This document shows, in pieces, positions 23,685 through 31,018 of a stretch of DNA of 64,000 nucleotides; position 1 is the first letter of the stretch; every line of letters begins with the position of its first letter. This DNA comes from DASRBO01 sp035653595. Lineage in GTDB: Bacteria > Actinomycetota > Acidimicrobiia > Acidimicrobiales > JAJPHE01. Made by a program: the position numbers and the translations under genes. The stretch is from positions 38,551 to 102,550 of the forward strand of contig DASRBO010000107.1 in assembly GCA_035653595.1 (NCBI GenBank). Direction: 5' to 3'. Under the pieces are notes generated by a model. It ran no database searches and was not told the DNA's origin. It saw nothing but the letters and a program-made list of their open reading frames with translations.

Positions 23685-26636
23685 TCAGTGCGTCTTGGCC
23701 CCGATGACGAGGGAGTACTTCACGTTCGTCGAGGCCCCGGTGGAATCGCTCACCTTGAAGTACAGCGTGTAGGTGCCGGCGGTGGTGGGGGTCCCGCTGA
23801 TGGTCAGGTTGCCCGACCAGTTGAGCCCCGGCGCCGGGTTGGCCATCGAGATGACCTTCCCACTGGAGTCGGTGGTCTGCCAGCGGATCGTCGCCCCGGA
23901 GGACGAGGTCGCTGTCAACGTGGCCGAGTAGGCCTGCCCGACGGTGCCGGAGGGGAGGCTGGTGGTCTTGACCGTGATGGTGTCCGGGCTGGTCGTGCCA
24001 CCCGAGCCGCTGGTGGTGCCACCGGAGGTGCCGGCGGTGGCCGACACGATCACGCCCACGGTGTTGGAGGCGCCGGCGACATTCTCGACCTCGGTGGGCT
24101 GGTAGCTGGTGCTGGCAGCCAGGGCCGGGTTGAGGACGACGGCGTTGCCGTTGGCGTCGGTGGTGTAGCTGAAGCCCGAGTTGGACCCCTGGCCGGCCAC
24201 GTTGGCGTCGACCGTGGCGCCCCAGTAGGCCTGCTCGGAAGCCGAGCCGCTGGCCAGCTTGGGGTAGGTGATGGTGGTGGTGGCGGTGTCATTGGCCTGG
24301 TGGCCGGAGGCGACCACGCTCCAGGTCGGGCTGCTGATGTCGCTGGAGCCGAGCTCGTCGGTGAAGACCTCGGAGCCCGACGACGTGCCGTTCCAGGCGA
24401 TCTTCAGGGTCTGAGCCCCGGCCGCGGTGACCACGCCCTCATAGGTGGTCCAGTTGGACGGGTAGGCCGAGTCGGCGAAGGTGGCACCGGGAACGGCGCT
24501 CCAGCTGCTGACCCCGCCGCCGGAGACCGAGGTCACCGGCACGGTGCCCTCGACCGACACCAGCTCGAGATCACCCACCTTGGCGGTGGTCAGCGACTGC
24601 GAGGTGACGTTGCCGGAGTTGTTCCAGGTGTCCACTGGGAACCCGGCTGCACGGCCGAGCTTCGCCGGCGTCGTGGTTCCAGTCGACGAGGTGGGGAAGA
24701 AGTCGGTCATGGCGCTGGCGTTGCCATCGTTCGAGGTGAGCGAGGGCAAGCCCCAGGCGGTCTCGATGGTCTTGAGGGTCGAGAAGTGGTTGTACTGGGT
24801 GCCCGAGGCGGTGTGGCCGCCCCCGCTCTGGATCACGATCATCGGTACCTGGTTGGTACCGCCGGTGTCCTCGTCCTCGTCAAAGGCGATCATCAGCAGG
24901 GACTTCTGCTGGGTGAAGGCCGGCGAGTTGAGGATGGCGGGCACGTTCTGGGACAGCCAGCTGTCACCCTGGGCGATGGTCCCATCGTGCATGTCGTCGA
25001 TCAGGTTCGGGGTCACCCAGACGTAGTTGGGCGTGGTCGAGGCCGACTGGAGGTCGGTCGCCAGCTGGGTGTAGGGAACATCCTTGTTGCACTGAGACGT
25101 GGTCTGGATGTCCTGGTAGTAGACGAACGGGTTGTGGCGGACGGCGTACTCGCCCGAGTCCGACACGTAGCAGTTCGAAGGCATCGACTCCATGTAGGCC
25201 TTCCACGACCGGCCCGAGCTGACCACCTCATCGGCGATGTTGGTCCCGCTTACCTGGCACTGGGCGGACGTCTCGTTCAGGCAGTCGTTGGCGATGTTCG
25301 GCTGCTGGTTCTCGAAGTTCTGCCCGCCGGTGATGTCCAGGTAGTTGGGCAGGCTGGGATGCTCGACGGCGAAGTAGTTGGTGGCGGTGCCGTACTTGCT
25401 CGCCAGCGAGTTGATGTACGGCGCCGAGGAGCTCCCGATGATCGAGCTGTAGCCGTGGTTCTCCATCATGATGGTGAAGATGTGGTCGAAGTTGGGAACC
25501 GACGGAGTGGTGGTCGAGCCGCTGGTCGAGCCCCCGCTGGTGCTGCCGCTGCTGGTGGTGCCCCCACCGGTGCTGCCGCCGCTCGCGCCGCTGGCCGGAA
25601 AGGCCTTGGGCAGCTCGTTGTCCGTCATGGGGTTCGAGCTGAGGGCGCTGATCCCGTAGTCCCAGTAGGTGGCGTGGGAGACATTGTGGCTGGCGATCCA
25701 GCTCGACATCTCGTCGATGAAGTAGGGGTTGTCGCCGCCGCTGGCGGGGCCGTTGCTGGCCGTGGCCGGGCCGCTGTTGGGTGAGGAGACGCCCCAGCCC
25801 AGGCCCCATTCGGGGAACGAGATCGTCTTGTTGTGCTGCCCGGCGAAGGAGGCCAGCCAGTCCAGACCGAAGGTCTGGGTCTGCATGTTGCTCCACTCCT
25901 GCTGGTAGCCGGGGTAGTTGTTCCACTCGACGTCGTAGACGTCCAGGCCGATGATGTCCACGTAGGCGTCACCGGGGTAGTAGGTGGCGAGGTCCCCGAC
26001 ACCCATGTCGCCACGGGTCGGGTTCCACTCGAACTGGAACGACTGGCCGGACACCGACCGCATGGCGTTGACGATGTGCTGCCAGTAGGTGACGAAGTTG
26101 CCCGCCTGGCCGCCGGCAGCCCAGGGGAACCAGCTGCCGTTGAACTCCCAACCGAGGCGGATGATGGAGTTGCCCTGGCCGTTGGCCACCAGGTTCTGGG
26201 CCAGCGTCACGAAGTACTGGTCGTAGGCGCCGGTGGCTCCCGTGGCGAGCGATGCCCCCGAGTTGGGGAGCATGTCGACACCCCAGATCATCTTGTAACC
26301 GGTGCCGTTCCACGAGCTGAAGTAGGTCGAGTTGGGGTTGGAGATCGTCGACCAGCTGCTGCCGTCGAAGAAGTCCATGGCGTAGGGGATGTGATAGCCG
26401 ACCTGGCTGCTCACATTGTTGGCCTCGGACACGTTGAACGAGCCCGAGTAGATGCCGAGGGTTGAGGCCGGGGTACTGGCCATGGCGTTGGTCATTCTCG
26501 GCAGGCCGAGGCCCAGCAGGGCGATGAGGAACAGGGACGGGACGGCTATCGCTGCTCGCCGCCACCGGGACCAGCGAACGCTGGCGACCCCCCGGAGCGC
26601 GACGAGCAGCCGGCTGACAATGGATGGCGATGACAT
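23685..26636 (-). CDS. Secreted multidomain enzyme: GH26-like glycosidase plus phosphoesterase
   Basis: A 983-residue exported protein. A basic N-terminus and hydrophobic helix (27-46) form the signal. Residues 60-345 match GH26 endo-beta-mannanases and related enzymes: RLGWEFNG with probable acid/base Glu164 and ISFPEWG with probable nucleophile Glu276. A Ser/Gly/Thr linker (346-380) leads to a phosphoesterase domain of the phospholipase C/acid phosphatase type (382-650: DHIFTIMMENHGYSS, AVEHPSLPNYLDITGG, SLLMIAFDEDEDTGG). A beta-sandwich and a C-terminal Ig-like domain (about 895-980) follow. It has its own minus-strand transcript ending at the 23606 hairpin. It probably cuts or edits the exopolysaccharide or its phosphate substituents outside the cell (inference). 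Confidence 0.85.
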   Translation of the reverse strand: MSSPSIVSRLLVALRGVASVRWSRWRRAAIAVPSLFLIALLGLGLPRMTNAMASTPASTLGIYSGSFNVSEANNVSSQVGYHIPYAMDFFDGSSWSTISNPNSTYFSSWNGTGYKMIWGVDMLPNSGASLATGATGAYDQYFVTLAQNLVANGQGNSIIRLGWEFNGSWFPWAAGGQAGNFVTYWQHIVNAMRSVSGQSFQFEWNPTRGDMGVGDLATYYPGDAYVDIIGLDVYDVEWNNYPGYQQEWSNMQTQTFGLDWLASFAGQHNKTISFPEWGLGWGVSSPNSGPATASNGPASGGDNPYFIDEMSSWIASHNVSHATYWDYGISALSSNPMTDNELPKAFPASGASGGSTGGGTTSSGSTSGGSTSGSTTTPSVPNFDHIFTIMMENHGYSSIIGSSSAPYINSLASKYGTATNYFAVEHPSLPNYLDITGGQNFENQQPNIANDCLNETSAQCQVSGTNIADEVVSSGRSWKAYMESMPSNCYVSDSGEYAVRHNPFVYYQDIQTTSQCNKDVPYTQLATDLQSASTTPNYVWVTPNLIDDMHDGTIAQGDSWLSQNVPAILNSPAFTQQKSLLMIAFDEDEDTGGTNQVPMIVIQSGGGHTASGTQYNHFSTLKTIETAWGLPSLTSNDGNASAMTDFFPTSSTGTTTPAKLGRAAGFPVDTWNNSGNVTSQSLTTAKVGDLELVSVEGTVPVTSVSGGGVSSWSAVPGATFADSAYPSNWTTYEGVVTAAGAQTLKIAWNGTSSGSEVFTDELGSSDISSPTWSVVASGHQANDTATTTITYPKLASGSASEQAYWGATVDANVAGQGSNSGFSYTTDANGNAVVLNPALAASTSYQPTEVENVAGASNTVGVIVSATAGTSGGTTSGSGGTTSPDTITVKTTSLPSGTVGQAYSATLTATSSSGATIRWQTTDSSGKVISMANPAPGLNWSGNLTISGTPTTAGTYTLYFKVSDSTGASTNVKYSLVIGAKTH

Positions 26637-26921
26637 GGGGGCTTGATCGGGCTCGCCCGAGCACAGCCTTTAGCCCATGTATCAGGGCAAACCATCCCAA
26701 CTGGACCAGCCCGCACCCAAAACATCACGTTGTATGGTCAGCGCGCCGCCGTCCGTGTTACAACATCACGGCGATGACTAGACGCGTCTAAGGCTCGAGA
26801 GGAGCAGCATCGGGCAAGCAAGGCCAGGCATGGGCCCGCCGACCACGGACCCGCTGCCTCGCCCCGGTGAGAGCACGATCGGCCTCCGAGTGGGGCCGGC
26901 GAGAGCACCGGTCTGGCGGTA
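26637..26921. other. Intergenic region with a 12-bp palindrome, a direct repeat and a GTATCAG site
   Basis: These 285 bases hold no gene. I see GCCC-ATGTATCA-GGGC at 26675-26688, a stem whose loop contains GTATCA (plus orientation, 26679-26684), a direct repeat ACATCACG at 26722-26729 and 26763-26770, and the perfect palindrome TAGACGCGTCTA at 26779-26790. The promoter of the minus-strand secreted enzyme gene must lie here, but I cannot pick its -10. The GTATCAG here points away from that gene and is followed after 16 bases by CTG. Confidence 0.5.
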
Positions 26922-28037
26922 TCAGAGCCGGGTCAGATGGCTGGTGATGGCGGCGTCGAAGGTCTCGCCTGAGAAGCGCTGGCTGTGGCGGCGGAGCTCC
27001 GGCGGCGACCAGCTCCGACCGGCCACCTCGTCGATCGCCTGGGCCCATACATCGGGCGACTCACCGCAGACCAGGCGGCCGGTCACGCCGTCGATCAGGG
27101 TCTCCAGCCCGCCGCCGGCAGCCAGGGCGAGGGCGGGGCGGCCGGCATAGTTCGCCTCCACGGGGGCGTAGCCGAAGTCCTCCCGCCCGGGGGCGAGCAT
27201 CATCGAGTGGCTGGACATGAGGTCGGCCAGTTGGCCGTCGCCGACCCGGCCGGTGAAGGTCACCGCCGCTCCGGCCGCCAGGGCCTGTAGACGGGGCAGG
27301 TCGGGGCCTTCGCCCACCACCGTAAGGGGCACCCCGGCCAGGCCGCAGGCGGAGATGGCCAGGTCCACCCGCTTGTAGGGGATCAGCCTGGCGACCATCA
27401 GGGCGGCGGTCCGTTCCGGCATCGGCTCGGCGACGGCAGGCAGGTGGGCGGTCTCCAGCGGGGGATAGACGACCGGAACCGACATCCCGTAGGCCGACCG
27501 GACGCGCTCTGCCGTCGCCCTCGAGCACGCCAGGTATGCGAGGTGGTGCTTGGCCGCCACTCGGTCGCGATGGCGGAGAGGGGCCATCGCCAACCGGGCG
27601 GCGGACGCTAGGTGGGGCTCATGGATGTAGGCCGCCGTGTCGTGCAGGTAGCGGGGCGGCGTGTAGCAGTACACCAGCGAGCGCGGGTGGCGGATGTAAT
27701 GGGCGAAAGCGGACGAGGAGACGATCACTTTCTCGACCCGGCTCAGGTCGAAATGCCGGAAGGCGGCTGGGTAGCGGAGCACCGAGCGCCGGAACCGGTC
27801 GGGCCGGACCCGACCCTGGAGCGGCGAGGTCTGCACCGTCGCCGTCCGGAAGCCGTCGTAGGTGTCCTCCGGCGAGTAGAAGGCGGTGAAAATCGGGGCG
27901 TCCGGGAACAGGGAGGCCATCCGCAGCACCACCCGCTCGGCCCCGCCGAACTGCGAGAGATAGTCGTGGACGATCGCCACTGGGATGGTGGACTTCGATC
28001 GGGGGCGGACGAGAACGGGGGCGGTGATGGTGGCCAC
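26922..28037 (-). CDS. GT4-type glycosyltransferase
   Basis: A 371-residue GT-B enzyme. VAIVHDYLSQFGGAERVVL opens the N-terminal domain; RYLHDTAAYI, VVYPPLETAHL, ALMVARLIPYKRVDLAI and EDFGYAPVEANYAGRPALA (the E-x7-E donor site) follow. The start is inferred from the promoter: GTG 28037 has ACTCCT at -12 to -7 and GTATCT 28 bases upstream, and no Shine-Dalgarno. GTG 28073 in the same frame is an alternative but overlaps the element itself. Its stop codon forms part of a GTATCAG on the opposite strand. Confidence 0.88.
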   Translation of the reverse strand: MATITAPVLVRPRSKSTIPVAIVHDYLSQFGGAERVVLRMASLFPDAPIFTAFYSPEDTYDGFRTATVQTSPLQGRVRPDRFRRSVLRYPAAFRHFDLSRVEKVIVSSSAFAHYIRHPRSLVYCYTPPRYLHDTAAYIHEPHLASAARLAMAPLRHRDRVAAKHHLAYLACSRATAERVRSAYGMSVPVVYPPLETAHLPAVAEPMPERTAALMVARLIPYKRVDLAISACGLAGVPLTVVGEGPDLPRLQALAAGAAVTFTGRVGDGQLADLMSSHSMMLAPGREDFGYAPVEANYAGRPALALAAGGGLETLIDGVTGRLVCGESPDVWAQAIDEVAGRSWSPPELRRHSQRFSGETFDAAITSHLTRL

Positions 28038-28071
28038 GATCTGAGGAGTCGCTCGCCGTTCGGCCAGATAC
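28038..28071 (-). promoter_or_regulatory. GTATCT-N17-CTC leaderless promoter for the GT4 gene
   Basis: GTATCTG reads on the minus strand from 28071, then 17 bases, then ACTCCT at -12 to -7 of GTG 28037. The last base of the hexamer is T, not A. The match picks out an internal GTG as the start. Confidence 0.6.
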
Positions 28072-28103
28072 ACCCCCGGGCGGTCTCGCCCTGAAGACAG
28101 CGC

Positions 28104-28136
28104 GTATCAGGGCCACCTACGGGCGCTCTTGCTCCC
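28104..28136 (+). promoter_or_regulatory. GTATCA-N16-CTC leaderless promoter for the Wzz-like gene
   Basis: GTATCAG starts at 28104 on the plus strand, and 16 bases later CTC lies in the box GCTCTT at -12 to -7 of GTG 28137. GCCCTGA at 28089-28095 and TCAGGGC at 28107-28113 form a perfect inverted repeat across the element. It is divergent from the promoter at 28038-28071. Confidence 0.7.
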
Positions 28137-29369
28137 GTGACCCAGAACCCAGCAGTTGAGAGCGGTGCATCCAGAGGAGGGGACTCGGCGCGGACGCTGA
28201 GACGGGTGGTCGGCCTCGCGGCCCGGCGGGCCTGGGTGGTCGTTCTGGCCACCGCCCTGAGCGCGGCCGTGGCCGGCTACGTGGCCGTGCTCAAGCCCGT
28301 CAGCTACACCGCCAAGAGCGTGCTGATCGTCAAGTCCGGGGCCAACAGCTCCGGCCCCGGCAGCGCCAACGAGGCGGCCGCCTTGGCGGCGACCTACGCC
28401 GGCCTCATCCCCCAGGACCAAGGCGTCCTCCAGGCCCTGGCCAACACCCTCAAGCTCGACCCGACGACCGTGCGCCAGCACCTGACGGTCAGCGTCGAGG
28501 GCGGCACCTCGCTACTGGACGTGAGCTACACGGCCGGTGACTCGGAGGCCGCCGTACAGGGTGCGCTGGCCGTGGCCAGCATCCTGACCGCCAAGACCCA
28601 GGTCACCGACGTCCTGCCACCCGGGTCGCTGGCCGCCGTTCACCTCGCCAGCGCCAGTACCGCCAAGGGCTCGTCGAGCGGCAAGGCGACCATGCTCGGC
28701 GGTGCCCTCGGCCTGTTGATGTCCCTCGCCTTGGTCATCATCTGGGAACGGGCCGATCTCCGGGTCGACGACCCGGCGATCCTGTCCGCCGCCGCCGGCT
28801 TCCCGGTCTGGGGCACGGACGAGCTCAACCCGGTCATGGCCAACGCCCTGGTGACCCGATGGCGGGAGCTGGCCCGCTGGGATCCGCCCCGGGTGGCCAT
28901 AGTCACAGTGGGTGGCTGCACCGAGGCCGATCTCGAAAAGGTGTCGGGCGTCCTCAGCGCCGCCGATCACTCGGTGTGGTCGGACAAGCAGCCCGATAAC
29001 GCTCCGTCCCTGCCCCCGCTCCGGTTCGAGACGCTGCGCTTCTCCCGTGGCATGTTCTCCGGCACGGACCTGGCCCTGGTCGATCCGTCGCTCACCGTCA
29101 TGGTCGTGCGGCACGCCAGCCGTCTTCGTGAGGTCATGACGGCCGTGGACAACCTCGAGGCTCTGGGTCTCCGACCGGTATGGGCCTTCGTGATCGGCGC
29201 CCCGACCCAGCACGCCCCCGCCCCCGCCGCCCTGCCGGCCACCTGGCCCAAGCGGACCACGACCCGCCCGGCCAACCCGAGGCTGGCTACCGCCGGCGCG
29301 TCGACCATGTCGGCCAGCCGCGTCATCGGACAGCGGCGGGGCAACGGCCCCGACCGCCCCCGGGCCTGA
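28137..29369 (+). CDS. Wzz-like chain-length protein with a degenerate BY-kinase-like domain
   Basis: A 410-residue protein with two membrane helices (about 31-52 and 185-205) bracketing an extracytoplasmic part (SYTAKSVLIVKSG, TSLLDVSYTAGDSEAAVQGA), the Wzz/Cap5A layout. The cytoplasmic part (VAIVTVGGCTEADLEKVSG, LTVMVVRHASRLREVMTAV, VWAFVIGA) follows the fold pattern of bacterial tyrosine kinases but lacks a GKT/GKS Walker A and the Tyr-rich tail, so it should not phosphorylate. Wzz proteins set polymer length in Wzy-type assembly. GTG 28137 has no Shine-Dalgarno and fits the leaderless class. It is followed by the Wzy-like gene after 22 bases. Confidence 0.8.
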   Translation: MTQNPAVESGASRGGDSARTLRRVVGLAARRAWVVVLATALSAAVAGYVAVLKPVSYTAKSVLIVKSGANSSGPGSANEAAALAATYAGLIPQDQGVLQALANTLKLDPTTVRQHLTVSVEGGTSLLDVSYTAGDSEAAVQGALAVASILTAKTQVTDVLPPGSLAAVHLASASTAKGSSSGKATMLGGALGLLMSLALVIIWERADLRVDDPAILSAAAGFPVWGTDELNPVMANALVTRWRELARWDPPRVAIVTVGGCTEADLEKVSGVLSAADHSVWSDKQPDNAPSLPPLRFETLRFSRGMFSGTDLALVDPSLTVMVVRHASRLREVMTAVDNLEALGLRPVWAFVIGAPTQHAPAPAALPATWPKRTTTRPANPRLATAGASTMSASRVIGQRRGNGPDRPRA

Positions 29370-29391
29370 CGGTCCTACGGACGAGCCCCCA

Positions 29392-30927
29392 ATGCCGAGT
29401 CTCCTCATGGCGCACCCCACCCTGACCCTCAGACGGTCTCGCCGGCGGCGGGTCGCCGTTCCCCTGCCGCGGGCTGAGGCCGGCTGGCTGCAGCGGCGGC
29501 CCACCTGGTTCCTGGTTCTGGCGGTCACCATCGCCGGCAGCACGGTGGTCGGAGCCTCGGCCCCGCGCCGCCCCTCGATGGCGGTGGCTCTGGCCATTTC
29601 GGTCGCAGGCGGGGTCGCCGTCCTCCGACGACCTTCCCTCGGCGCCTACGCCCTGGTCGGGCTGGTACCGATCACCTCGGGCCTGCGGCGGGGCTTCCCC
29701 ATCCCGAACCTGCGCCTCAGCGAGGCCATGGTCTTCGGGATCGGGTTGACCGTCCTCGCCGCTGCCGACCGCACCCTGCTGCCTCGCTGGCGGTCCGTCG
29801 ATTGGTTGCTGTTCGCCTGGGCGTCGTCGTGGCTGGCCATGGGGCTGCTCAACATCAGCCTTCTCCACCAGCAGCTGACCCTGTCGTCGTTCGAGGTGAT
29901 GGCCGGGCCGTTCCAATTCGTGCTCCTCTACCGGGCGGTGGTGGTGGGCCTGCCCGGTCCGGTCCAGCGCCGGTGCGCTCTGGCCATCCTGCTGTGGTCG
30001 AGCGTGCCCGTGTCAGTGCTGGCGCTCCTGCAGCAGGTGCGCTTCGGTCCGGTCCAGCGCCTTATCGCCAACATCACCGGCGGGGACGTGTTCAACAGCT
30101 ACGCCTACCACTTCTTCGCTCGAGCGACCGGCCCGTTCAACCACTGGACCCCCCTGGCCGGATACCTGTTCATCATCTTGATGGTCGGGGCGGTTCTGCT
30201 GCTCGAGGACCGCAGTCCCATGGCCAGGAGCCGGCTGGCGGCGATACTGCTGCTGGCTGCGGTCGGCCTGGTGCTGTCGGCCGAGCTCTCGGCCATCTCC
30301 TGTGCCGTAGTCGGGGGCCTGATTCTCGGCGCCCGCTACGGCCGGCTGGCGAACATGGGGCGCTGGATGTTCCTCGGGGCGGCCATCATCGCTGTCACCT
30401 TCGGCTCCTACCTCGGGAGCCGGCTCGACACCCAGTTCTACCGGGCCACGGGCGACTCCCGCTCGTCGCTGGTCCCGCAAACGATCCAGTACCGCACCGA
30501 GGTGTGGACTCAGCAGTACTTCCCCGCCATCGCCGAACGCCCCCTGACCGGATGGGGCCCTGATCTTCCCTCCAGGATCACCTGGACCTTCACCGAGTCC
30601 CAGTACGTGACCCTGCTCATGGAGGGGGGCATAGTCGTGCTCGGCACCTACGGAGGCCTGATGTGGGCCCTCTACCGGCGGGGAGCCGACCTGGGGCGGG
30701 GAAGGGGCACCGACCGGACCGGTCGGGCACTGGGCCGCTGCCTGGCGGTGTGCGTGCTGCTGCTGATTCCGATGAATGCCATCTTTCCCTACTTCTCCTC
30801 CGGGGGCCTGGCTGAGCCGTTCTGGGTCCTGGCAGGTCTGACTGGCGCGTCGTTGGGACTGTCGGCCGAGGCCGACGCGTCAGCGGAGGAGACCGGCTCG
30901 GCGACCGGGGAACCGGTGGCGGCCTAG
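29392..30927 (+). CDS. O-antigen polymerase/ligase-like membrane protein (Wzy/WaaL superfamily)
   Basis: A 511-residue protein with about twelve hydrophobic segments and one large external loop near residues 340-400 (FYRATGDSRSSLVPQTIQYR, RPLTGWGPDLPSRITWTF, TESQYVTLLMEGG), the Wzy_C layout in which an Arg and a His or Gln in the loop act on the lipid-linked glycan. It may polymerise repeats or ligate the polymer to an acceptor. ATG 29392 is used; ATG 29407 in frame would also keep the membrane core. It is probably co-transcribed with the Wzz-like gene. No Wzx flippase is in the window. Confidence 0.82.
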   Translation: MPSLLMAHPTLTLRRSRRRRVAVPLPRAEAGWLQRRPTWFLVLAVTIAGSTVVGASAPRRPSMAVALAISVAGGVAVLRRPSLGAYALVGLVPITSGLRRGFPIPNLRLSEAMVFGIGLTVLAAADRTLLPRWRSVDWLLFAWASSWLAMGLLNISLLHQQLTLSSFEVMAGPFQFVLLYRAVVVGLPGPVQRRCALAILLWSSVPVSVLALLQQVRFGPVQRLIANITGGDVFNSYAYHFFARATGPFNHWTPLAGYLFIILMVGAVLLLEDRSPMARSRLAAILLLAAVGLVLSAELSAISCAVVGGLILGARYGRLANMGRWMFLGAAIIAVTFGSYLGSRLDTQFYRATGDSRSSLVPQTIQYRTEVWTQQYFPAIAERPLTGWGPDLPSRITWTFTESQYVTLLMEGGIVVLGTYGGLMWALYRRGADLGRGRGTDRTGRALGRCLAVCVLLLIPMNAIFPYFSSGGLAEPFWVLAGLTGASLGLSAEADASAEETGSATGEPVAA

Positions 30928-31018
30928 TCACGATGACCGCCGAGCGACCACGAGCGGTCAACGTCGACCGGGCCGTCATCGGCTCCGGAGCACCACCATC
31001 GATAAGGGCGGAGGCGCC

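Noticed and set aside
23430..25784. A 784-codon open frame on the plus strand
   Set aside because: It lies antisense to the secreted GH26-phosphoesterase gene, is rich in Gly/Val/Arg without domain features, and arises from GC-rich codon bias.
28038..28073. GTG 28073 as start of the GT4 gene
   Set aside because: It would place the GTATCT box inside the coding region and add 12 residues before the conserved VAIVHDYL; GTG 28037 fits the shared promoter geometry.
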